A stretch of 64,000 bases of DNA. Origin: Tyto alba. Lineage: Eukaryota > Chordata > Aves > Strigiformes > Tytonidae. Position numbers and translations under genes: made by a program. The stretch is from positions 27,207,323 through 27,271,322 of the forward strand of contig NW_024881272.1 in the NCBI RefSeq assembly GCF_018691265.1, in the 5' to 3' direction. Under the pieces are notes generated by a model. The model was given only the letters and a program-made list of their open reading frames with translations, had not been told where the DNA came from and did no database searches. Below, in pieces: positions 1 to 12,700 of this stretch; within the stretch, counting starts at the first letter, position 1, and every line of letters starts with the position of its first letter.

Positions 1-311
1 TCTGGTTGACCTGCAAGGGGGAAAACCCTGGACACCCACAGGGGAACACACAGCTGTATCAAACCTTGGTAATGGAGAGCTGCATCTTCAGCCTCCCTGG
101 CTGAAGCATGTCACCCATCATATCAAGTTACTGAAAATGCTAAAAAAGATGTCACACAAACAGTGCTTAGCTTCATACACACAACCCAAAACACAATGTT
201 CTGGTTGGGAAATGGTCTTTTCAAATATCTTGTCTCTAGAAACAGCAACATAGTCTAAAATGTCAGTTATTTCATAAATATAAAATAGCAAGACTTGCAG
301 TTCTCCCTGGA

Positions 312-332
312 TTTTTTTTTTTTTTTTTTTTT
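312..332. repeat. Poly-T tract (T21)
   Basis: A pure T run. It could be the tail of a minus-strand retrocopy, but no recognisable body lies beside it. Confidence 0.95.
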
Positions 333-3300
333 ATGAATCTGCTTTACTCCTTTAGCTGCTTACTCATTTGCACCTACCTTTTAGTCTGATCATGTAAAAG
401 GTTTTGGAACGAGTACAGAGGAAGAATAAAAACATAATGGTTTCTCACTGCTCGAGGGCATAACTCTAATTAAAAAGAGCATTCTTGCTTTTAGCACCCA
501 GACTTCTCTCTCCAAAATCTGAACTTTGACATTTTCAAACTGAGATTTAAAACAAGAAAATAATTCTCAGTGCCATGATGAAGGACTGCCTGCATTGTAC
601 AATGGGAGAGGGGAGGGGCAAGGGAGAAAGAGGTTCAAGGCTAATAGACTTATCAGGAAATGTAAGTTAGGAAAATGCAGATTTGTTCACCATCAAGACC
701 CCAGCTTGCACTCACACATCAGCACTGCAGTAGCAGCTCTGTGCAATGCTGGAGTCCCTGCACATACCCGTATGAGGCACTGCTCTGCTTAAATGAATAT
801 GTGCACTAATTCGCATGCACTGAACAGAGCACATACACATATACATTGATCTGATGCAAGCTGCCATGCACCAGCACACATTATCTTCTGGTTGAGTCCA
901 TACTGATGCACAGGAGCAAAGGGGCTCATGGTCAAACCCACTGTCTGGCAGTGGCATCAGACACCCGTCCCCCTCTGCCGCACGGCACACCACTCAATCT
1001 GGTTTCTCTGCCCTGCAGTCCATCAGGTTATGCATGTGAACTTCTTTACAGGTGATGTAGACATCTCTGGTCCCAATCGCATGGCCACACATTACAGTTA
1101 ACAGGACCAAAGTGATCAGTGCTACACACAAACCCTCTGATGATGGGCACACCTCTGCACGCTCCTACTTTCAAACACAAGTAATGCCCCAAGCAAATTT
1201 TACCTGCCAGCGTACCCTGCAGCAGTAACATTGGTTGGTGTCTGTTCACCCAAAGACTTCTCCTGGCTTACTTCACCCAGTCCCCTCTGCGTAAGAGCAG
1301 ATGGGGACCTGACAGGTAAATCCCTGGGGATGTACCCAGGGCCAGGCCAGTCTTCACGAAGTGTCTTGTCTTTATTTCCAGAGGCAACTTCTCATCACAG
1401 ATTCAAGACACCAGCTACAGACCATACTACCTCTAACACATAAACTTACATAGGCAGGTCAGGCATATAGATACATAAATACATATGCATACATATACAG
1501 AAATCACTTAGAACTTCAGGGCAGGCTCTATCCACTGCTACTCTGGGCACTGGATATTTTGTAATGCCTCCACTTCCATACCACTCCCCAAGACAGTAAG
1601 ATTTCCCAAAGTTATTCCCATTAAGCTTTGCTGCTCCTCCCAACTCCAACACAAGCAGTTTTGGTCATAGATGCCCTCTATAAAACTCCTCCTAGGTGCC
1701 TTTAGCTGTGTAAGAAGACAAGGCACCTTTAGAGAGAAAAAAATCAGGACTTTTGTAGCCATAGCCCTGATCTTCCACACAGGCTGGAAGATAACATTTA
1801 CTACTGTGGAAAGGGATTACTTAGAAATTAGAGGTGAACACTACTCTGCAAGAGTCCTACACCACCATTCCACAAGTCAATTTTGACAAACCATGATCAC
1901 ACATACCTGAAGAGTCAAGCACAAGTTAAAACACTGTTTCTGTAACCAGAAGATCTTGCAGAAACCCCAGAGCTATATCAAACCACTGGGGTCAGAACTC
2001 CTTGCTGGCAGAGGGGTTACAGGGAGAGGTCCCAAAGTAGCAGCTCCCAGCTAACAAATAGTCAAATTTTCTTCTTAAACGGTACAACTTAACAGTTAAA
2101 AGACCATGCAGATAACACTCTATTTCAACTTCAAACATATCAGAAACAGACACCTACCAGTTAACCACCTTTTCCTGCTTCTACCCTGTTAAGGGGACAC
2201 TGCCTTCAGTGACCCATTTAAGCCATTGAGTAAATTGGCAGAGCAAAACGAAAATCAGCAACACATGCTGCTAAGGAGTCACAGGTGTGGCAAACTAACA
2301 CCTTATTTCCCGCACATTTTTTGCTTAGAGCCCCCTTTACTCTTGTGATATATCAACTACACATACAATTTTTTTTTTTTAATGTGGATTTTATAATGAG
2401 CTTCTTATAGTCAGTTAAAAAGCATTCACTCTCAGATTAGGAGTGGGAAAAATAAGGAACCACAACCTCAGAAGGCAAAAATCAATAGACATAAGATCAA
2501 GAGATAAACACCTGAAAATTTTTCAGGTTTAGAATCAAGAGTCATTGAAAACAGCAATTTAGAAAGGTGCATTAAAATTAAAAAATTGGTAGCAATATAA
2601 AATTAGCACATGCTACTTTACTTTAACTTCAACAGATTGCACACCATCATTAATTTCTTCTTGTAACAGGAGTAATTCAATCATTATCACCTCCAACCAA
2701 TATTAGTATTAATTTTATTTTAAACATCAATATAGAGGAAACATTTACTAACAGCAAATCAAAAATCACATATGTATTGATTTGCATATTGAAAATCAGT
2801 TCTTCAGCTAATGTGACCAAATGACTAAATTATTTCAATAGTTCATGTCCAGCACATATGTCTTTACAATGCACTTGTAGCTGTGCCTAATGTGACAGAG
2901 TTAGAGTGGTTTACAAGTGAAAAATACGTACACCACTGGGACAGGCTACCCACAGCACTGCCCCTGTAGGAAAGGAGATTCTCCATAACTCAGCATTAAC
3001 CTGCCTGGCAGAAGCACTGAGCTTGCCATGCGGAAAGCTAATGAGAAGCTATCTGAACAACACGTGTTGCCCATAGAAACATTTGTACAAGAGCATCCTT
3101 GTGATAGGACATGCTGGAGAACTCAGAAGCAGCTGGAGGATAATTTATTTTTGATTTGGAGTCCTCATCCTGTATAACAACTTTAACTAGCTTCTGGATG
3201 ATTGACCAGCTTCATCCATCAGATGCTTCAAAGAAAAATAAAGCCACTCTGGAATTATTACTACAGGCAGATTTTTTTCCCGCTTTGCTTATTTGCCTGC

Positions 3301-3398
3301 AGGAGAGGAAAGACTTGTCTTCAGTCTTCATTTGTAACAGCAAAAATGCATGCACACATGAATGTTTGCAAAGGAAACATCAGCAGGCAAAAAGAAAG

Positions 3399-3440
3399 AA
3401 AAAAAAAAAAAAAAAAAAAACAAAAAAACAAAAACAAGAC
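3399..3440. repeat. Poly-A tract with AAAAC tail
   Basis: An A run of 22 followed by interrupted A/C sequence; low complexity. No adjoining retrogene recognised. Confidence 0.93.
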
Positions 3441-4091
3441 CAGGCCAGCTTAAAAGCCTTGAAAAGAGCTGGACATGTATAAAAGTCAGCTGCCCAGCAG
3501 CTCCACAGAACTACAGGCCCCAGACTTTCACAGAGGAGTGAAGGGAGAGAGGAGACATGGACCATTCTCTCCATCAGTAACAAGGTGGTTTGGGTGGTTT
3601 AAGAATTTCTATGAAAACCAGAACTTTGCAATCATTGTTCCCAAGGAAAGCGAAAGGGAAACAACTTTATTTTCTGCTGGGATTTAGTTTATTTGGGCTT
3701 TTAATTCTGTCTAGCAATTATGTCTGAAAGAGAACAGAGGCTGTGAAACTCACCCACCATGCCAGCACACATGGAGGCTTTTTTCAAATCATTTAAGAGT
3801 AATTTAGACACTTGAAAAAAGCCCTAAACCTCAACTAATTGTTTGCAACTAAGATATGGTCCAATTTCAATTATTCCACTGATTGATCCTTAAGTGATAG
3901 ATATCCAAAAGAACCTAATAAAGAAAAGTGTTTGGTTGCCATTAAAATGTAATGGGATTGATACCTAATCTGTTTAGGCTCCCCTGAAAAATCCAGTATA
4001 AATTAATCTGTAGAGAAGCTTCGCACTTTCAAGACTACAAGTTAGTAGAACTGACTCTTATGCTGTATAAATCTGATGAATGCTAAATAAG

Positions 4092-4120
4092 ATGCATCTG
4101 TCCATAAAGCATCTGTCCAT
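4092..4120. repeat. Short tandem duplication, about 15 bp unit
   Basis: GCATCTGTCCATAAA is followed directly by GCATCTGTCCATATG; two near-identical copies. Confidence 0.75.
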
Positions 4121-7100
4121 ATGTCTCTGCCTGGACAACACCATACGTTCTAATCCAGTCCTGGAGCTGAGCTACAGAAATACCCTAATTTCCACTAACC
4201 ATATGTTAGTTTTGCCATATGGAAAAAATATACAGTAATGAAAGTGGTGACAGAGCCAGATTCGTTTCCATATGTAATCTAGAGTAAAACAGAATTAAAC
4301 CCAGTTTTCTCCAGAGCAGAAAGCCAGGTACAGCCCATGTGTGTCCATGCAGGGAGAGCCCAAGTTGCCTAGCAAGCACATTGTAAAAAGCTCTCACACA
4401 TCTTCTTCAATAAGATGAATTCTCTGCATAATTATTTTATAGTATTACACCCAGATACAAAAGCCTGGTTGTCTGCCATGAGTACTAAGACTTCAAACTG
4501 CGAGCTAAAACCTGAATTATTTGGTATTACTGAGAATGCCATTCTTACAGAAATTCAGCAGTGTCTTGATGGGATTTTATCAGCATTTCAGCAAAAAAAG
4601 GATGTATCATTTATGCAAAAAAATAAATCATGGTTATGAATTCATGTCCTTTCAATATTAAGATGCTGCTAATAGTCATGCTGCAGTCTGAAAGACAGGA
4701 TGCAAGCAACACAGCTGGGGAAATAGTGAATATTTGTCCATCTTTGCCCAACAGAACATGGGTTTAAGTCACAGGCAAGAATCCAGTGATTGCTACATAC
4801 TCCCTCACCCATTCATTTCCCTGTAGACTGAAAGCTCTGCAGTCAAGGGAAAAAAACTAGAAATCTGGTTTGGCAGATCCTCAGTTATTCAGCTCAACTA
4901 CCTATCCCCTCTGATTCACCTCATCAGTCTGTGGAAATTACTATTCCAGGTCAAGAAGAAGTCCAGAGGACACCTCCTTTGAGCTGAAAACAGCTTTTTA
5001 CTTGCGCAACAACAGAAACCCACACTGGGTTTGCAGATGCCCGCCCAGCTCTGGGTCTGTGCCCACCTGCCTGCACGGGCAGCGGTGCAGAGCATGGCAG
5101 AGGAGGGGCGAAGCCGGGATGTTATCCACCCAGAATGAAGCACAGAGGGGTCCTGGTGATCCTGACTTTGGATTAGCCTACCACCACACATTAGGGCAGC
5201 TCTCAGAGAAATTACTTTGCTTGAACGAAGGACTGGATAAGAGAGGCATAAATTATCTCTGCTCCTGTGCTAGGCTAATACCACCCCTCTGCAAGGAAAT
5301 CCATGTCTCTGAATGAAACAAAGCTTCCTCCTTCCTACCATGGGTGCCTCCAAGCAGATGGTCATGTGTTCCCTATTCTAAGTGATGATACAGCCCAGAA
5401 AGGTTATCTAATTACAGAAACAATACTTATTGGATGCACTAATGCTTCTGCAATTTTAATAGCAATATGATAGCTAGGATTTATATTATTTTCCCTTTCT
5501 GATTAATTATTTACACAGAGACAAGCCTAGATTATTAAGTACGTGTGTGCCGTGCCAGGCTGCAAAGAGATTTTTAAAAAGAAAAGGGAAGAAACAGACT
5601 CTAAACTTTTTGAAAACAATCATCCAAGTGTTTCCATATCCTGTGACCCAGAACATTGCATCATGGATACTGGTACATTGGCTCAGAGTACAGGCTTGAT
5701 CCAGGACATTACAGGTAATGTTAAAACTTCCTATTTTGGTAGTAAGCTACAGCAGGGAAAGGAAACTCTAATGTCAGCACGTCAACCAAGGAAAGCTGTG
5801 TTTAGCTATAAGCCTAACAAAATGCCACACAGGAGTACATGACAGCTGGGAACCGTCATATAATGTAGGTAGTTTTTCAATGACTGTTCACCTTCTCTCC
5901 ACGCAATGCATCCCTGAGGTGCTAACTGGAATCAGGAGAAAACTTAGGAATAGTCAAGACTTCAGAGAGACATTTTTCAAATACCCAAACAATTTCAAAG
6001 CTCAGCCATGAGTTTTTCGAGTATACTGTCATCTGGGGGAAGCACACATTTCCCCCCTTTTTATTAAAAACAAATAACAACAACATCTGTCTAAAATTTA
6101 TCATCTTTTCCTAAGGTCAAGTAATTCTTGGAGATTTGCCCCAATATATTTTAACAGACAAGTCAGATACTCATTGCTAAATGACAACATTGAGCCTGGC
6201 CAGCTATTCAGGTGGGATGACCTCATTTTGAATATTTCATTAAAAAAAACTCAAATGAACCTAAGACACAATTAAGGCTACAGATAAAATTCTGCCAATT
6301 TATAGAAATCTGAAAACCATAGCCACTGTACAAACATTCAGTCGGAAACACAAATCTCTGTTTTACATCTGTGCAAATTTCTCTGCATTTGTTTATCATT
6401 CTGCATACCAAAAATCATTTTGCTAACTTTCTACAAGTCCAGATGTTTATAGAAAATGGTGCTGTTATCCTCCTTTGCTGCAGTGGTAAAATTAAAAAAG
6501 GAAGGAAAAGACAAATCTTTATGTGTATGTCATTAAATACATTCAGTCTGGAAAGAATCCTATCAAGTTTTAATCAGGTGGCAACTATGATTTGTGAATA
6601 ACAGTTTTAATAAAAGATATTTTGCACAACAGAAGAATCTCTAGTGTAAAATGCCCCAAAGCCTCCTCCAAAATCAGAACCATCACTACCCACTTCATCT
6701 GCAGCAATGAAAACATGAGTGAGAAGTCAAAGGAGAGGACAAAAAAGCAAGTCCTTAGAAAAAGAGAGTAGGAAAAAAAAAAAAAAAATTAATTGCAGTG
6801 ACTCTAAAATCCCACCACAAACTCACAGGTTAGGGGGGGGAAAAAATCAGGAGTCTATGAGACTTAGCAGGGCATGCAGTTTCTTCTCACATCTGCTTTC
6901 ATGGCATCACAGATGGATTACGTAAATCACTCCAGGCATAAATTTACCATAATAGATGGAGGGCATGCCGCCTCCCCCACTAGGATCAGGCAACCGCAGC
7001 TGCACAGGCTGATCCACCAGCCCGCCAGATCATGGGTCATGCTGCGGCAGTGGAGGGAAGGGTCCCTCCCTGTCCCCACGTGATACCCTCCAAGCGGCTG

Positions 7101-9459
7101 AAGGACAAAGTGACACAAGAGACCCCTCCTAATCCCTAGTACTGGAATACAGATGAGCCACCATTTCGGTTCTCAGAGAGGAACCACATGGTGTGAGAGC
7201 CCATGTGTGCACAAACACACCCCCAGAAAAGGGGGGAGATTTAGGAACAGAAACACACGTGCTTCACACAGCTAGTAAAGGTCATGGTTTAGCTGTGGAG
7301 TGATACCACAGCCACAGAAAGAGCCTAGACACACACCAAAGGCTGCAGAAACATGGATCAAGGATGAATCCAAGCTTATCCAAAACCCAGAGAGAAATGA
7401 GCCACTCTGGGAAAGAAGCTAAAAAGGGGCAGGTTCATTCATCTGGGAATTGCAGGTAACACTCCTGGTAGCTTCATAGCCTTGAGTGGTGGAGAAGACA
7501 ACACACACCAAGGTAAAAGGGAAAGCAGAAATACTCTTGGGTGGGTCCAAGTGCCTGTGGTGTTTGCAGTCACGCTGCAGTGTTGAGTATTGCAGCAGCA
7601 TCACCCCTGCTCCCTCTGTTCCAAGATGCACTCCTGGAGCTGGATGGGGTAGGACAGGCACCACTCCGCCTGGGAGGAGAAAAGGTAGATCTAGTGAGTG
7701 TTCCCACCCCCACTATTTTCTGGTGAGAACTTCACAATAGAGTAAATCTCAGGTAGCAATGACGCCTGCTGTGTAGGGAAAAGCCAAGTATGAATAAGAA
7801 ACCCTTCCATCACGCTGTCACATAAAGCAAGTTCCCTGGGGCTTGAGGGAAGGCTGTGCCTTAAACGATTTGCTCTTTAATGGGCTTTTTCTTTGCAATC
7901 AACATGTGAACTTTGAAAAAACACTGGTTTGGTTTCTAGAGTGTGTAGTCCTGGGCCCACTGAACCCACGCAGATCCCCACCCTCCATGCATGAGCTGCC
8001 TGATTGGCAACCCTGCCATCAAGAGCCTCCATGTAATTTCTACATTATGTATTGTATTAAAAATAATATGCTTCTGATTTTAAAAAGAGGGTTTTTTAAA
8101 AAGACCCTATTGGCACATCACCTTCCCAAAAGCTAAAAATATGCATTTTCAGAAACAGAAATATAAGCAAAAAGGTCTGCAACAGGGCAGTATGGCACAC
8201 CTGCACATATGCAACCTCAGAATCAGATGAACCCCTCTGAAAGCAGCAGGGCTCAGGGTGAGAGTGAAGGGTCCATTAGGGCCAGTGAAAGTGGAGGATC
8301 AGGCCCAGCCTCTGCTCTTACCCCTCTCCAAAGAGAGGACTGGAGGGAAGGATGTTCCTGGGGTACAGGGGTTGCAGGGAGGTGCCTGCGTGTCCTCCAA
8401 TACAATGAACATACTGCAACAGGAACTGGTGTTCTCTGCAAGACCCAGCTTCACCCAGCGAAAAGGGCTGGGGTTAGGTACATCTGCATGGAAGAGATTT
8501 CTCTTTTCACTGCCCATGTCACCCTCCCAAGGCCTCCTCAAAGCCTGACCTCCATGAACAGTCATGATTCAGCCTCTGGCATACACCAAGGACAGGACAG
8601 ATGTTGTCCCCTAGGTTACACCTGGAGCCTCCAGTGGACCAGAGAACTGAACCAAGTCCCCAGCTGTCACCTTTACAACTAGACCAACCCTATTCTAGCT
8701 TGTGTCCTGCAATCTCGCACATCGATTGCTTCCTGGTCTCTTTCTCCAAGGGCCCAAATGACATCAATGTTTCTCATCCTCTAGGAAAGCTATAGAGGAC
8801 TAATGCTGAGCAGCAGCTTCTAACCCTGTCTCATGAAACTAGCTTAGTCTTTGTTGCACTGTATTTACTTCTGTTTTCCAATACTAAGGGAAAGCAAACA
8901 ATGTAGAAAACCTTTAATTTCACATTTTTTCCCAGCTGGTAAAAATGATAACTAGATATGCACACATCAGTATAATCATCTCCTAAACAAATGGCACAAT
9001 GACAAACCGAGGGGGCGGGGAGAGGGGGAGCAGAGCACAAGCTGGTGTTTTCAATTTAGAAAGTATGCATTATTTACACTGCCATTATTCCACTCAATTT
9101 GAGTTCACGCTTTAGTCCTAATTTCAGTATAATCAAAGTCAATGAATATTTAATCAGCATTGCTTCCAGAAATTGAGTAATGCCATTAACATAATGTCCC
9201 CAGGACTTCAATGCCGATTTTCCTCAAAAGCATGGGACTTCCACTCTTCCTACCCTTCCCCCCTTTGCTTTAACCAGTTGATGCTCTGATCTCCACCTTT
9301 GCTGGGTTTAACAAGGTGGAACCTGTCCAAAATGCAGGGAATAGAAAAATCACTTCCAAAATGCAGAGATGTCTCACCACCCATATTGATCCAGCCCCAG
9401 GATAGTTAATAAAAGTAGAGCATTTCACTTCGATATGGCTCAGTATGGAAAAGCATTGT

Positions 9460-9726
9460 AATAACAATAATCCATTTGCACTTCTGGAGCACCTTTCAAC
9501 AGAGGGGCTTGAGTCATTCTGCAAACATTAATTAATCCCTTCCACTCCCCTGCAAGGAATACACTTATTTATGCGATAGCTAATCTACAGATAGGAAAAC
9601 TGGAGCATGACGAGGTTAAGTGCCTAGTTTACAGCCACTCGGGAATCCAGCGGCATTTGGGCAGAAGTTTGGAGCTCTGACTGGCTCCAAGTTTCCTTTT
9701 CTAACCAACAGACTGTGCTGCTTCAC
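9460..9726 (-). mobile_element. MIR/L2-like ancient SINE/LINE relic
   Basis: The plus strand preserves the reversed landmarks of these amniote relics in order: GAGCACCTTTCAACAGAGGG, then TGCAAACATTAATTAATCCC, then CTACAGATAGGAAAACTGGA, GAGGTTAAGTGCCTAGTTTA and, near the end, CAGACTGTGCTGCTTC. Divergence is high, as expected for an element that predates birds. Boundaries are approximate. Confidence 0.65.
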
Positions 9727-12700
9727 TAAAATAAGATCAAGAAAAGCAGCAGTACCTATGAATATTTATGAACAATACAAAATTACAGCATAAAAAATTG
9801 TACAGACATTTCAGAGCTGCTAAGTGATGGCTCCAGAGCTGTATCTCTATATGCACAGAGCATTCAGTAGTCTGTGCACACATGCCCCCTCCAGTGGGGC
9901 TGCATCTAATCTATCATCTTTTCTAACATGACTATCACTGTAATATCTCAACAATGCCTTCAGCTGAAGACCTATCACTGCCTTCCATCTATCTAGGCTA
10001 GCTTATACAAGCTTTTCTCCATGGTGCTGGAAAATCTGTGGGGCATATGTTTTTAAATACTGGATAAATTCCCCACTTTTCCTTCCATAAATCTAGGTAG
10101 AGTCTTAATGCAACATTTATCAGTAATGAACAATCTCTTGTTCTCCCATAAAATTAGAATTAATCCTTTTTTATATTAATGACCAAGAAACAAAGTTCAA
10201 TTTTGTCCACACAAAACACATGCAATTGGGAAGTCTGAGGTTATGTATAGAAAGTAGTCTGAAAGTTATTCTAACCTGATTTAGAGGGTTTTGCTAGTCT
10301 GAGATCATCACACTTTCATAAACTGTTCTATTAACAATTTCTTATTTCATGTCAGTTCACTACAGGTTCCTCAAATGTCACCTGTTTGCAAATCTAACTG
10401 TTGCTCTGATAAGGCTCCAGCATGGCACAGGCACATGGCAATGCAGGTGCTTTTTTCAGATCATTTTAGAATTACTGATGATTTCTGGGTTGTACATGTG
10501 CACATGGTATATGGAAAACTTCAGTTCCCACCTCTAAGAGAGGCCTTCAAAAATATTTTCTCTAAAAGTTTCGCAAAGCTGTTCAAGCTCAAAAGTAATA
10601 TCACTAATACTTGATTATTTTGCTGAATTACATCATGTTTGTGGCCAGCTCAAGTGTAGTCCTCCTGGCAAGAACATGTATTTGGGACAACATTAGTGAG
10701 AATGAAGTAGCATCCGACAAATTTTCACTCTAGCTTTATGTAATTATCCTTACGTTGGTAAACACAAAGATCTAGTTTGCAATCATTTACAAAGCCTTAT
10801 TCTTGACTCATCTGAAGAGTTTGCTCTTGCAAATATAATGGAGGAAATAAGTGATGCAGCTGGAGCAGGGATGGAGGAGTAAAACATGTGCCTGCAGAGG
10901 GAATGAGGAACTAGTTTCCTTGAGCAGGAATGGAGAGGTAATTATTATAGTCTGAAGAAAGGTAGAAAGACTTGGTCAGCTCAGAAGCTCAAGTCAGCAG
11001 CAAGGAATAACTTGTACATGTCACCCTGGCATTAACCATCACACAATGAAAGACCCCCTACAATCTCAGGGGAAGCACTTCTATAAGGCCAGGTAGCATT
11101 TTTCTCACCTATCTTGCTCTTAATATCAAGTATTTTTAAGTCAGAAGCTTAATGGTTCTGTGTAAGTGACATATTCTCCTGTCTCTTGAATTAGGTTATC
11201 TCAGCCATGCTCCACCAACACCTCCCCATTTATCATAATGGCTTTAAACATTAGCCTTAGAAAACACCATTACCATCCTGGCTGAGAACAAGTAAACACA
11301 GCACCAGCTGTCTTTCAGCAGTAACAGGAATGAAAAATGGTGGTCCTGCCCTGGAAAATCCCACCTTCACTGACTCTGAATGAAAACCAGTTACTCTGAC
11401 ATCATCTGGAGATATTTCCCTTTGAAGAAGAACAAAGCAGTCATCATACGTGTCCAGACTGCAGCTCACCAACATTGACTAGAAGGGCAATCAACTTTTC
11501 AGCACTGTTGGGAAGGTGTTTCACAGTATAGTTCCTGACAAGCACAGTAAGAGTTAAGCTGGAGGGTGGGGGGAGAAGCTAGAGGATTGCCATAACATAT
11601 CATCACTGGGACTATTAATAGGGTGCAGGTTATAACTTATTCATGAACTTCTGCACTTTTCACTCCTACAGTATGGCAGGGTAACACAGGAACACTTACG
11701 AACGACACTACTAATGCACCAAAGAGAAAGGAAACAGTTCTGGTGCTGCTCAGCATTAAAGCTATATATTTCTCTTCAAGACTATAGCAGATCAGTCAAG
11801 TAGACATAGATAATACTGTTAAAAGATTTGCTCTCAGTACATCACTACCCCACTGGGTCTTAGATGCCTTTGGCAAATACAGAGCACATACCTTTTAATC
11901 TTGGTATACTTGCATAACTTGTTGCATGATTCCTGTTTCAGGAAATACTTATGAGCATTGTCAGACTCAACGTTGCAGCACTCATCTCTCCAGAGCCCAC
12001 GGCCACAGTGGCCCAGTGCCAGCACAGAAGCATTTCCCTTGCTCTTTGCAAGCCCCCTTCCCTAACCATGCCACATTATAAGTCACATTAAAATAATAAT
12101 AATGAATTAGGTCAATGCAAACAATCCAAAAAGCTTCACACCCTGCAAAATCAGATCCATGGTTTTGAAGTTCACACCCAAAGAGGAGTTTTGAATGCCC
12201 TTGAGGGCTCGTGGGAATAACCACTTGCACCAGGAGGTTATGGCTGACCAGTCAGCACTTACAAAATCAAAATAGAGCTCACAGGAAACGTGAAGGCCCA
12301 AATTCACATTGCTATTTCAGTTCCTGAAGGAGACTAATACTATGGCGCAAATAATTTAGGACTTAATAGATATGGCAAAGGCAATGGGCTGAGTCAGTAG
12401 CAAGTATGAGGAAAGAACCTAGGTATCCTCAGGGACAAAGTTTATTCTTCTCACCTACTCTCCTGGCAAGAGATTTAGCACTTGTCACTGGTCACTGTTT
12501 TATCTCCACTGTCTTAATTGTCTTCCTGCTAGTTAGGGCTCATTGTATGCTGTATTGATTGTTTTTCCCCACTAATTGACTGTGTGGTTGTTGGCTTCTT
12601 TAATTGCCACCCTGAAAGGCACTGTAAATTGTCCTACATCAGCATTAGTGATGGTAAAAAAACATAACGATGCCAAGGAATCTCAGTGTTAATACAGTGG

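Larger units (their letters stand above)
1..9459. other. Non-coding stretch, no gene recognised
   Basis: No exon, RNA gene or transposon body is recognised. It holds the T21 and A22 tracts, a short tandem duplication near 4100, and an A-run and G-run near 6775-6840. The largest open frame is 157 codons (8209-8682, plus); it overlaps equally long open frames in other frames over a GC-richer stretch and has no protein-family resemblance. Confidence 0.6.

Noticed and set aside
8209..8682. 157-codon plus-strand open frame
   Set aside because: Overlaps other open frames on both strands in a GC-richer patch; no family resemblance.
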